From SZUA-359 sp039809125 (lineage in GTDB: Bacteria > Patescibacteriota > Saccharimonadia > Saccharimonadales > Saccharimonadaceae): a DNA stretch of 34,686 nucleotides. The stretch covers positions 1 through 34,686 of the forward strand of contig JBDHUM010000008.1 in NCBI GenBank assembly GCA_039809125.1. The letters run 5' to 3'. The translations under genes and the position numbers were made by a program. The notes under the pieces are model-generated. The model was not told the origin of the DNA and did not search any database. It saw nothing but the letters and a program-made list of their open reading frames with translations. Positions 16,438-23,998 of the stretch are shown here, piece after piece; position 1 is the stretch's first letter; the number at the start of each line of letters is the position of its first letter.

Positions 16438-18324
16438 ATGGCAAAGCCTAACGACGAATCCTCTAAAAAGAAGAAGCGTGAACGCAAGAAGCGCGTCGTA
16501 ACGACTGTATCGGGTGAGGTTATTTCCGCAAAGCAATTTGAGCTTGCAGAGAAAATGAGCATATCACTTGAAGCACGTGAGTCAGTCTTTGAGAGAGATA
16601 CACAGTACCCAATAGACGCACTCGCTGACTACTTTGCCAGCATACAAGAGGGTGCAAAACGAATCCTACCCAAAGAGAAGCGTCGTTATGTTATATACCT
16701 CCGCAAGTCTACTGATGACGAGGATAAACAAGTACGTTCGCTTGACGACCAGCGTGACGAGTGTATCCGATTAGCACGTGACGTACTCAAGGTCACCGTA
16801 AGAGAAGAAGATATATTTGAGGAATCAGCTTCAGCCAAGGTTTCAGGCAATCGTCCTATCTTTGACGATATATTACAGGGCTTCCGAACGGGTAAGTATC
16901 ACGGTCTTATAGCGTGGTCGCCAGACCGTATTTCCCGCAACATGAAAGAAGCTGGCGAAGTGATTGAAATGATAGACCGTGAATACATACAGACGCTTTC
17001 TTTTTGCACGTACCAATTTGAAAACTCTCCGAACGGTAAGATGATGTTAGGTATTTTATTTGCTACATCGAAACAGTATTCAGACAAACTTGGCGTCGAT
17101 GTGAAGCGTGGCACAGACGGAAACATTAAAGACGGTAAGTACAATGGTGTCATTAAAAAGGGTTACTATGTGGACGCCAGTACAGGCTACTTCATACCCG
17201 ACGAATACAACTGGAACTTACTGCGTATGGCCGTCGATATGCGACTAAATCAGGGTAAGAGCAATCCAGAGATTGCCGACTTCTTAAACGACGCCGTATT
17301 CAGCACTCGCAAAACACAAGATGATAAGTATGCACTGTTCAAAGCAACTAAACAAAAGGTTGCCGATATATTTGAAGATTCATTTTACTGTGGTCTGTAT
17401 CAGTACGGCGATAACATCGTAAACCTGACTGACATCTACAGCTTTAAGCCACTCATAACGACCGACGAATATATCATGCTCAACAGCGATATAGCCAAAG
17501 ATTTCAATAAGAAAACTACCGTCAAAACCAACCGAACGCAACGACTTACTTATGGGCTACTGAACAACAAAGTTATCTGTGACTACTGTGATAATCTCAT
17601 GGTATTCCAGCACCAACCTATTGTAAGAGGTAAGAATAAAGGCAAGATGCTTGTCAGCTTCTACTGTCGTGATAAGGGTCAGGGTTGCCTACGTCACAAC
17701 AAGGAAGAACAGAAGAAGCAAGGTATTAAGCTAAGTAAAAGTATTCGTGCCAAGTATGTGATGGCGGGTATTGAATGGCAGCTTCGCCACTTAACTAAAC
17801 AGAGCGAAGAAGCGTATCAGATGTATATAGGTAGACTTGAATCACGTATTGCTTCTCGGCGAGCAATCTTGGAACGCAAACTTAATCAAGCAAAAGAAGA
17901 TAAGCGTAGTAATGATAAACAGTACACGCGATTGCTGGATTTCCAAGTCGCTGATCCAAAGGCATACGAGAAGCACCATAAGGGTCGATTAGACCACTAT
18001 AAGCAGTTATCAGATTTGGCTCAAGAGAGTATTGAAGAGAATAAAGAAGTGTTGACAGAACTTAATACCGCATTACCAACCAAAAAAGAGTTCTACGAAC
18101 TTACTAAATCTAAACTGTTAGACCTCCTACATGAGGACGATATAGTGGTACTAAACGCGATATGTAGCGAATTTGTTACGAACCTACGTGCTGGAAATGA
18201 TTCCACCCCCGTTATAAAGCTAAATCCACCATACGATTTGATGGTGGATTTGGACAAAGTAACAATTGGTCGGGGTGAAAGGATTCGAACCTTCGACCTC
18301 ACGGTCCCAAACCGCGCGCGCTAG
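16438..18324 (+). CDS. Large serine recombinase (integrase) of the element; C-terminus runs into tRNA-Pro
   Basis: A 628-residue large serine recombinase that would catalyse integration and excision. A lysine/arginine-rich N-terminal extension (about 1-80) precedes the resolvase domain, with nucleophile Ser91 in YVIYLRKSTDD and the conserved LIAWSPDRISRNMKEAGEVI. Then come the recombinase domain (about 225-350), a zinc ribbon (CDYC and CRDKGQGC) and a coiled coil (about 465-560). Start 16438 is chosen because TACACT ends seven bases before it. The last 16 residues, from GERIRTFDLTVP onward, are antisense to tRNA-Pro and are not native. If the circle is restored the protein would have 661 residues with a different tail. 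Confidence 0.92.
   Translation: MAKPNDESSKKKKRERKKRVVTTVSGEVISAKQFELAEKMSISLEARESVFERDTQYPIDALADYFASIQEGAKRILPKEKRRYVIYLRKSTDDEDKQVRSLDDQRDECIRLARDVLKVTVREEDIFEESASAKVSGNRPIFDDILQGFRTGKYHGLIAWSPDRISRNMKEAGEVIEMIDREYIQTLSFCTYQFENSPNGKMMLGILFATSKQYSDKLGVDVKRGTDGNIKDGKYNGVIKKGYYVDASTGYFIPDEYNWNLLRMAVDMRLNQGKSNPEIADFLNDAVFSTRKTQDDKYALFKATKQKVADIFEDSFYCGLYQYGDNIVNLTDIYSFKPLITTDEYIMLNSDIAKDFNKKTTVKTNRTQRLTYGLLNNKVICDYCDNLMVFQHQPIVRGKNKGKMLVSFYCRDKGQGCLRHNKEEQKKQGIKLSKSIRAKYVMAGIEWQLRHLTKQSEEAYQMYIGRLESRIASRRAILERKLNQAKEDKRSNDKQYTRLLDFQVADPKAYEKHHKGRLDHYKQLSDLAQESIEENKEVLTELNTALPTKKEFYELTKSKLLDLLHEDDIVVLNAICSEFVTNLRAGNDSTPVIKLNPPYDLMVDLDKVTIGRGERIRTFDLTVPNRAR
18222..18251. repeat. Perfect 11-bp hairpin next to the tRNA-Pro 3' end
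   Basis: AAATCCACCAT and ATGGTGGATTT flank an eight-base loop, inside the integrase coding region and 15 bases beyond the tRNA CCA on the tRNA strand. It could be an arm of the attachment site, or a replacement 3' hairpin for the tRNA transcript, but no clear T-run follows. Confidence 0.5.
18266..18272. repeat. Right attachment-site core (proposed), within the tRNA-Pro 3' end
   Basis: TTGGTCG, covering on the tRNA strand the last base pairs of the acceptor end, the discriminator A and the encoded CCA. It matches 14992-14998. Confidence 0.6.
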
Positions 18325-18343
18325 CCAACTGCGCCACACCCCG
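18267..18343 (-). tRNA. tRNA-Pro (anticodon UGG)
   Basis: A full cloverleaf on the minus strand: acceptor CGGGGTG/CACCCCG with the C1-G72 pair typical of bacterial tRNA-Pro, D-stem GCGC/GCGC, anticodon loop TTTGGGA giving UGG, variable loop AGGTC, T-arm GAAGG-TTCGAAT-CCTTT, discriminator A and an encoded CCA. The antisense strand of its body forms the last codons of the serine recombinase. The promoter box TATAAT lies upstream. No terminator now follows directly; one does if the element is excised. Confidence 0.97.
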
Positions 18344-18364
18344 ATGTGTTTTTGACTAGCGATT

Positions 18365-18370
18365 ATTATA
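18365..18370 (-). promoter_or_regulatory. tRNA-Pro -10 box
   Basis: TATAAT on the minus strand, 21 bases before the first base of the mature tRNA. No strong -35 hexamer is visible. Confidence 0.6.
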
Positions 18371-18445
18371 GCATAATTGCTGTATGAATCTCTATGGTTG
18401 AGAACCTCTTGTTGAAAACAATCGAAGCAGTTACAATATCTGATA

Positions 18446-19981
18446 ATGAAATCAAAAAAAATTATCTCATGGCTAGTTCAGCATGACCGTGTTTCATTAG
18501 TAGTAATCGGTGTGCTATTCTCTACCATTGTGCTCGGTAACATTACCCGTTGGTCAATATGGTTTGATGAAGCATTTAGTGCGTATCTAACACGATTTAG
18601 TTATGGCGACATCGTTTTTTTTACCAGTGTTGATGTCCATCCTCCATTGTACTATTTAGTCTTAAAGGCATGGATCAGCATTTTTGGGACTAGCGAGCTG
18701 TCGTATCGTGGCATGAGTCTGTTTTTCGCATTAATTGCATTGGGTGGTATGTATGTACTGATTCAAAAATTATTTAAAACAAAATGGTTCGCTCTTTTGG
18801 CCGTATTCTTGACTGCTTTATCCCCATTGTTTGTGCGTTTTTCAGAAGAAACCAGGATGTATACTATGGTGGCGGCCATTGTCATCTGGGCTACCTACGT
18901 GATGCTTGTTGCCATGGAAAAGAGAAAGCGTCGTTATTGGATTATCTACGGGGTATTGCTCAGTGTTGGAATGTGGACACATTATTTTACAGCGCTTCTT
19001 TGGATTGCCCATTGGGTCTGGCGCGCAATTGAACAACGAAATGGTACAGTGAAAAGGTTTTGGACTACGGAATGGATTGGTGCACATGTTCTAGCAGTTG
19101 CACTCTACTTTGCATGGATCCCGGTCGTCTTTAATCAATTTAAAGGCGTGATGAGCGGTTTTTGGATACCGCCAGTCGATCTTGCTACGCCAATTGACTA
19201 CATCGCTACGCTATTATTGTATCTACAGAGTGACGAGGCAGATGGCTGGTGGGCGATTCTGTTTTGGACGATCAGTGCGGTGCTTCTGTGGGTGATTATT
19301 CGCGCCCGAAGATACATAGCCAAGGAGAGCCGTTCAGCTCATCGCTTACTGGTTGTGATGGCGATCGTGCCACCTGTTTTACTAGTACTACTATCACTAC
19401 CACCACTTCGTTCTTCGTTTGTTGATCGTTATTTACTATCTGCGTCATTGTTTACAGCAGCGTTAATTGCCTATTATTTTTGCCTGCTGATTCAAAACAA
19501 GGTGCGTGGCGCTAAAGTAGCACTTAGTATGTTAATAGCTACGTTTGTTGTTGGTATTGGCTGGGTGTATTACTATGGCAATTATAACCATGTTTCCCAT
19601 GTATCGATTCGCTCGAAAGACGTTTTGCAACTTATTTATGAACAGGGAAAACCCGGCGAACCAATTATTGCAGCCAATCCGTGGATCTATTACGAAGCAG
19701 CGTTTTATGATGACACAGACCACCATGTATATTTTGTCGATCTCGATAAATACAACTGGGGGTCTCTCCGAATGCTAAAAGATACGAACATTGGCAAAAT
19801 TAGCAACCTAGAAAAGTTTACTGCGACCCATCGCTATGTTTGGTATTTTACCAATACTGATAAAGTCGAGCCACCGGTTGCAACTTGGAAAAAGATCAAG
19901 CAAGTCAATGCCTATGACTATATTGACAATGATGTTCGCTATCGAGCCGCGCTATTCGACACTCAGCCTACTTCGGAATAA
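18446..19981 (+). CDS. GT39/PMT-type membrane glycosyltransferase
   Basis: A 511-residue GT-C fold protein with about ten membrane helices. The catalytic acidic motif is in the first outer loop (RWSIWFDEAFSAYLTRFS, about residues 35-52), followed by DVHPPLYYLVLKAWI (about 64-78), the hallmark of the PMT/ArnT/GT39 group. FSEETRMYTM in a later loop is also typical. The C-terminal 120 residues are soluble and probably outside. Such enzymes transfer a sugar from a polyprenyl-phosphate donor to a protein, lipid or polymer. TACAAT ends eight bases before the ATG. Its 3' end overlaps the convergent acyltransferase gene by 14 bp. Confidence 0.88.
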   Translation: MKSKKIISWLVQHDRVSLVVIGVLFSTIVLGNITRWSIWFDEAFSAYLTRFSYGDIVFFTSVDVHPPLYYLVLKAWISIFGTSELSYRGMSLFFALIALGGMYVLIQKLFKTKWFALLAVFLTALSPLFVRFSEETRMYTMVAAIVIWATYVMLVAMEKRKRRYWIIYGVLLSVGMWTHYFTALLWIAHWVWRAIEQRNGTVKRFWTTEWIGAHVLAVALYFAWIPVVFNQFKGVMSGFWIPPVDLATPIDYIATLLLYLQSDEADGWWAILFWTISAVLLWVIIRARRYIAKESRSAHRLLVVMAIVPPVLLVLLSLPPLRSSFVDRYLLSASLFTAALIAYYFCLLIQNKVRGAKVALSMLIATFVVGIGWVYYYGNYNHVSHVSIRSKDVLQLIYEQGKPGEPIIAANPWIYYEAAFYDDTDHHVYFVDLDKYNWGSLRMLKDTNIGKISNLEKFTATHRYVWYFTNTDKVEPPVATWKKIKQVNAYDYIDNDVRYRAALFDTQPTSE

Positions 19982-21035
19982 TAGCCCGCACTAGTGGCAA
20001 TTTTATAACAGCCCAAACGCCAAGCACAGTCAGCGCACCAATGCTAGTATTGAGCCAAAATTGATTCTCTGGCCATATTTGTAAATTAATAGCATAAATG
20101 ACTAAACCATGAACAATGTAGGCCGTGAGCGAGTGGGTTCCGATGTATTGAAGTTGTCGCCCAGTAATTTTTTGTAGCCATGGAGCGATTTTTACAAACA
20201 ACAGCAGCAGCGCGCCAAACCACAAAACCGAGATTAGTAGACGCCCTAGTCCGAATTGTTGAATTGCGAAAGTCGAGTCAGCCCATGTAGTAAACCACGT
20301 AGGTAGTAGGGAAGAAAAATATACACTGACGATACTGAGATAAAGAGTCGTAATGCTTGCACCATATAGTAGGCCGTATAAAGCCCATCTAGCTACGGTG
20401 TGGCGATTATGCCAGTAATCTCGAATTGTTTCCAGGTAAAATCCTGCGAATGCAGTGAGGAAAAAGAGATACTGCCATTTTAGCAATTCACTATCGATGA
20501 CAAGTCCGCAAATATAGAGAAAAGAAGTGAGCGCAAAAGCAACCGCTGCTCTGCCCTGACGTAATAACCAGACGAAGCCGATTGCTCCTAGTAAGAAGAC
20601 CGCATAGAGCTTTAAGAAATGGATCCAAACCGCAGGTTCTTTCATTGTAAAAATATCAAGCAATGCTTTTTCGCCGCCATCATATTGATGCGGTGCGCCA
20701 ATAATGAATACGTCGTATGGACTATGCCAGACGAGCGCAGTGTATACTATGCTCATAATCACCATCCACAGGTAGAGTATTCCAGCTCGCTTAGTTAATG
20801 TCCATGCGATGTCCTGGAATGGCTTTTTTAGCGATTTGAAACCGCGAATATAGCCAATCATAAATCCAGATATCATGATGAAGCCTTCAGCAGCTGTCAT
20901 CCACAGCAGTGCCTTGCCTGTTATAAACATCCAAAGACTAGGAAACTTACCTAGGTGGTCGATGATTATAACAACAATGAAAAATCCACGTAGTAAGTCA
21001 AACGCATCGATACGCTTTGTTTTAATGGTCGGCAT
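19968..21035 (-). CDS. OpgC-like membrane acyltransferase
   Basis: A 355-residue membrane protein with about ten hydrophobic helices, starting with a charged segment and RIDAFDLLRGFFIVVIIIDH (about residues 8-27), the signature of acyltransferase-3/OpgC-type proteins. EGFIMISGFMIGYIRG follows at about 50-65 and fits OpgC, which modifies periplasmic glucans with succinate. Here the acceptor is more likely a surface glycan. The neighbouring glycosyltransferase on the opposite strand supports a shared surface-polymer theme. TATAAT ends seven bases before the ATG; the promoter is interleaved with that of the divergent peroxiredoxin gene. Confidence 0.8.
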   Translation of the reverse strand: MPTIKTKRIDAFDLLRGFFIVVIIIDHLGKFPSLWMFITGKALLWMTAAEGFIMISGFMIGYIRGFKSLKKPFQDIAWTLTKRAGILYLWMVIMSIVYTALVWHSPYDVFIIGAPHQYDGGEKALLDIFTMKEPAVWIHFLKLYAVFLLGAIGFVWLLRQGRAAVAFALTSFLYICGLVIDSELLKWQYLFFLTAFAGFYLETIRDYWHNRHTVARWALYGLLYGASITTLYLSIVSVYFSSLLPTWFTTWADSTFAIQQFGLGRLLISVLWFGALLLLFVKIAPWLQKITGRQLQYIGTHSLTAYIVHGLVIYAINLQIWPENQFWLNTSIGALTVLGVWAVIKLPLVRAIIPK

Positions 21036-21042
21036 TCAATCT

Positions 21043-21059
21043 ATTATACCTGCTATAAT
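21043..21059. promoter_or_regulatory. Divergent back-to-back promoters, OpgC-like gene and peroxiredoxin
   Basis: Two perfect TATAAT boxes on opposite strands: 21043-21048 (minus, seven bases from the OpgC-like ATG) and 21054-21059 (plus, nine bases from the peroxiredoxin ATG). The whole divergent spacer is 33 bp, so each promoter's -35 region lies inside the other gene and polymerases could compete. Confidence 0.7.
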
Positions 21060-21068
21060 TAAAACATC

Positions 21069-21533
21069 ATGAAAGAAGTAGCATATCCGGCTCCAGATTT
21101 CTCGCTGCTAAACAGCGATGGAGTCACCCGCACACTCAAAGATTACAAGGGCTCCTGGTTGGTGCTCTATTTTTATCCAAAAGACGATACACCAGGCTGT
21201 ACTATCGAGGCTTGTAGTTTGCGTGATGCGCGCGATGATATTGTTGCTTTAGGTGCGCAAGTAGTAGGTGTTAGTATGGATAATGCAGTAAGTCATCAAA
21301 AATTTAAAGCACATCACGATCTTAATTTTGAATTGCTGAGTGATTCTAGCGGCGAGATGATTAAGTCATATGGCGCATGGGGCAAAAAAATGTTTGGCCG
21401 CGAAGGAATATTACGTAAAACGTTTATTATAAATCCTGATAGCCAGGTAGTAAAAGTATACGCCAAGGTAACTCCTCTCGGTCACGGTGAAGCGATTGTG
21501 AATGATGTAAAAGATTTACAACAAGGAAAATAA
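21069..21533 (+). CDS. bcp: Thioredoxin-dependent peroxiredoxin (BCP/PrxQ type)
   Basis: A 154-residue thiol peroxidase that reduces hydrogen peroxide and organic hydroperoxides. The peroxidatic cysteine is Cys44 in YPKDDTPGCTIEAC and the second cysteine Cys49 is four residues on, the C-x4-C arrangement of the atypical 2-Cys BCP/PrxQ group, which forms an intramolecular disulfide that thioredoxin reduces. The APDFSLLNSDG start and FIINPDSQVVKVY strand are also typical. No signal peptide, so it is cytoplasmic. Length is normal. Confidence 0.95.
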   Translation: MKEVAYPAPDFSLLNSDGVTRTLKDYKGSWLVLYFYPKDDTPGCTIEACSLRDARDDIVALGAQVVGVSMDNAVSHQKFKAHHDLNFELLSDSSGEMIKSYGAWGKKMFGREGILRKTFIINPDSQVVKVYAKVTPLGHGEAIVNDVKDLQQGK

Positions 21534-21535
21534 TT

Positions 21536-22258
21536 CTAGCGTGGAAGTTTTTGTGCAACTGAGCGGGCTTGTTCGGCGAACCTATCGTCAATTATAGTTG
21601 GTGTGAATTCTCCAAAACGTTTAATTATAGCTTTCTCAATTAGCCAATCGGCTACGACTGGGTTTTTTGGTAAAAGAGATCCGTGCAGGTAGGTGCCAAT
21701 CACATGTTTGTATAAAACACCTTCCGTATCGTCTTGGCCGTTGTTACCTGCACCTTTGATAAGTTTACCGAAAGGTTGAATGTTTGCTCCTAGATAAGTG
21801 AGCCCAGAGTGGTTCTCATAGCCAATGATTTCACCAAACACTGGAGAGTTCGTGACAATATTACCGATCAGTCGCTGACTACTACCGTGGGTTTCAATAT
21901 CTAGTAGACCAATACCTTGGATAACTCTGTCATCCTTTGTTTTAAAAAAATTACCAAACATTTGATAGAGCCCGCAAACCATAAGCATCGGTGTGTCTTC
22001 ATCGGCAAGGTTTTTTAACCTGTCTCCGATTTTCAGCAGATCGTCCTGAATTTTTGACTGGCCGCTATCTTGACCACCACCACCGACGACTATATCGATA
22101 TTGTTCGGAAAGGTATCACCGACGTTGTATTCAATTAAATTAACGTCATAACCATGCCATTCGAGACGACGCTTTAGAACTAAAGTATTGCCCCAATCAC
22201 CATAGATATTCATGTCACGCGGGTAAAGTTGCAGTAGTGATACTATTTTTTTACTCAT
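21536..22258 (-). CDS. gatD: Lipid II isoglutaminyl synthase glutaminase subunit GatD
   Basis: A 240-residue class I glutamine amidotransferase-like protein that supplies ammonia to MurT for amidating the D-Glu of the peptidoglycan stem peptide. The nucleophile is Cys95 (MLMVCGLYQM) and the catalytic His is 192 (GTYLHGSLLPKNP). Oxyanion-region glycines are at IDIVVGGGGQDSGQ. The length is normal for GatD (about 240). Its start overlaps the murT stop by four bases (ATGA), with GAGAAGG just upstream, so it is made together with MurT. D-Glu amidation is found in Gram-positive-type walls. Confidence 0.93.
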   Translation of the reverse strand: MSKKIVSLLQLYPRDMNIYGDWGNTLVLKRRLEWHGYDVNLIEYNVGDTFPNNIDIVVGGGGQDSGQSKIQDDLLKIGDRLKNLADEDTPMLMVCGLYQMFGNFFKTKDDRVIQGIGLLDIETHGSSQRLIGNIVTNSPVFGEIIGYENHSGLTYLGANIQPFGKLIKGAGNNGQDDTEGVLYKHVIGTYLHGSLLPKNPVVADWLIEKAIIKRFGEFTPTIIDDRFAEQARSVAQKLPR

Positions 22259-23544
22259 AGCACCTTCTCGATTGTTGTTTGTTTAGCTAATTCTTTACGT
22301 AGCGAAAGCATTGCAGTGTAAGTGCAGTAAATTCTTTTTGGTTTTGATGAGTACTCACTTAAAAAGTAGCGTAACGCTTGTGTGAGCTTTGGTTCAACTT
22401 GATTAATTTTTATTTCGTCGTACTGTAAGCGCAAAGCCATGTCGTATGCTCTGAAGCCTGACACTGTAGCGACTCCGACTTGTCGTAAAGACCTAAAGTC
22501 GACATCCCACAGCCAGCTCATATCGCGACCATCAGCGTAGTTGTCATTAATGGCGATCATGGTTGCAGTATTGCTAGGGTCGAACGAAGCTAAGCTCAGT
22601 CGAAAACCTGAAGGGTTCTTTACTAGCACTAGTTCGACGGGCTGACCATTTACAAAGATATCTTCACCTCTTCCAAAAGCTGGTGTGACGTTTGCAAGTG
22701 TTTTTAGCATTGTTAATTCGTTGAGTTGTTTGCCGATAATCATACGTGTTAAAGCAACTGCAGCGGTTGCATTTTGGACATTATACATACCTTTTAGTTG
22801 CAACGAAATATTGTGCGTTCTGCCGCTATAGCTGATTACAGCATCCTGGTTGTCAAGCTTTTCGAGACATGTATCGTCAATCATGGGACGGCTCTTTTGT
22901 GCAAGCGGCCTTTTTGTGTCTTTTTGATGAAGATATTCGTCAGAAGGAAACAGATCAGCAAGCTTCTGGCTAACGCCATATGTTTTTAATGATGCTTGTA
23001 GACCCTCTATAAATGATGTACTACTTAGTCGGGGATCATCACGATTTATCACGATACCATGAGTAGTTTTTTCGGCTACGTTACGAAGCATAGCAGCTGT
23101 CGCGTCGATTTCACCGAAACGATCAAGTTGATCACGGAGAACATTCAAAAATAACGAGTATCGTGGGGCTATTTCTTGTACAAATTTTACAGCATAAGCC
23201 TCATCAAGTTCCAATACGGCAATGTCGTGAGGCAAATGTCCGGTATGATCTACTGCTCCAACCAAAGCTGCTACAATGCCTCTGGTGAAATTACTGCCAG
23301 TTCGATTGGTAAAAACCTGCATTCCCTGAGACTCAAGTAGCTCGACTACCATTTTTGTGGTTGTTGTTTTACCATTTGTACCAGATATTAATACGACACC
23401 ATGAGGTAAATTACTGAGTGAACGCTTCATGAAATGGGGGTCAATCCTTTCAATGACGAGTCCAGGCAAAGCTGAGCCGCCTCCGTACAACTGAGTTGCC
23501 TTTTGTAGGGATTTCCCGAACAGAGTGATTGCTTTTTGCTTCAT
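22255..23544 (-). CDS. murT: Lipid II isoglutaminyl synthase ligase subunit MurT
   Basis: A 429-residue Mur-ligase family protein. The ATP loop is GTNGKTTTT (residues 55-63), a central Mur-ligase domain follows (LELDEAYAVK, then NVLRDQLDRFGEID), and the C-terminal DUF1727 domain carries NDNYADGRDMSWLWDVDF. It activates the stem-peptide glutamate and amidates it with ammonia from GatD. The start is ATG 23544 because TATAAT (23551-23556) ends six bases before it. The four-cysteine zinc ribbon found in staphylococcal and pneumococcal MurT is missing: the matching region (about 195-245) has only Cys226. Confidence 0.94.
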   Translation of the reverse strand: MKQKAITLFGKSLQKATQLYGGGSALPGLVIERIDPHFMKRSLSNLPHGVVLISGTNGKTTTTKMVVELLESQGMQVFTNRTGSNFTRGIVAALVGAVDHTGHLPHDIAVLELDEAYAVKFVQEIAPRYSLFLNVLRDQLDRFGEIDATAAMLRNVAEKTTHGIVINRDDPRLSSTSFIEGLQASLKTYGVSQKLADLFPSDEYLHQKDTKRPLAQKSRPMIDDTCLEKLDNQDAVISYSGRTHNISLQLKGMYNVQNATAAVALTRMIIGKQLNELTMLKTLANVTPAFGRGEDIFVNGQPVELVLVKNPSGFRLSLASFDPSNTATMIAINDNYADGRDMSWLWDVDFRSLRQVGVATVSGFRAYDMALRLQYDEIKINQVEPKLTQALRYFLSEYSSKPKRIYCTYTAMLSLRKELAKQTTIEKVL

Positions 23545-23614
23545 GATCTCATTATAACCTGTTTCTGGTTCACCATAGCTGTCGCAACTGATTATCCTGT
23601 AGTACAATATGCTT

Positions 23615-23998
23615 ATGCTGTTTGTCAGTCTGATGTCGTGGTGGTACGGCGCTGGTATTGCGCTAGTCATTAGAAAGATTCGCTCTTGGCTTGCGAGTAT
23701 GTACGATTATTTTTCGATTGATTTACTTTTGCGAACGCTGTTTGCTCCATTTCGTCAAATATCAGCCGGCCGAGTGAATGGACCTATTGGCATACAAATG
23801 CGAGCTTTTTTTGATCGTGCATTTTCGCGTATGATCGGCGGATTTATTCGTAGCATGATGATTATATTTGGAATTGTAGCACTGTTATTAACGGTAATGG
23901 CAGGTGTGCTTTATTTGGTTATGTGGATCGTGATGCCACTACTAACTATCGCAGGGCTGATTCTTGCTCTAACAGGATATTTACCATGGAACAATTAG
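23615..23998 (+). CDS. Small membrane protein paired with the Clp-type ATPase
   Basis: A 127-residue protein with an N-terminal hydrophobic segment (about 3-20), an amphipathic middle (SIDLLLRTLFAPFRQISAG), and two long C-terminal membrane helices. No catalytic motif is seen. The start is ATG 23615: a TACAAT box (23603-23608) ends six bases before it, while the ATG at 23609 would directly abut the box. The gene overlaps the ATPase gene by 13 bases in another frame, so the two are tightly coupled. The protein could anchor or regulate the ATPase or present substrates to it; this is inferred from context. Confidence 0.72.
   Translation: MLFVSLMSWWYGAGIALVIRKIRSWLASMYDYFSIDLLLRTLFAPFRQISAGRVNGPIGIQMRAFFDRAFSRMIGGFIRSMMIIFGIVALLLTVMAGVLYLVMWIVMPLLTIAGLILALTGYLPWNN

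Larger units (their letters stand above)
14992..18272. mobile_element. Compact serine-recombinase integrative element inserted at the 3' end of tRNA-Pro
   Basis: The proposed limits are two copies of TTGGTCG (14992-14998 and 18266-18272). The right copy covers the last bases and CCA of tRNA-Pro, and the left copy abuts a terminator. Two independent facts support the limits. First, excision joins tRNA-Pro to that terminator with nothing between. Second, circularisation fuses the integrase frame to 49 further open codons (15000-15146) that stop just at the promoter of the first cargo gene. Inside are two unknown genes (15159, 15548) and the integrase (16438). The repeat alone is short; the combination is what convinces. 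No replication gene or plasmid origin is seen. Confidence 0.72.

Noticed and set aside
18277..18324. The integrase end GERIRTFDLTVPNRAR as a conserved protein motif
   Set aside because: It is the antisense translation of tRNA-Pro, a well-known artefact; it is kept only as evidence of the insertion.
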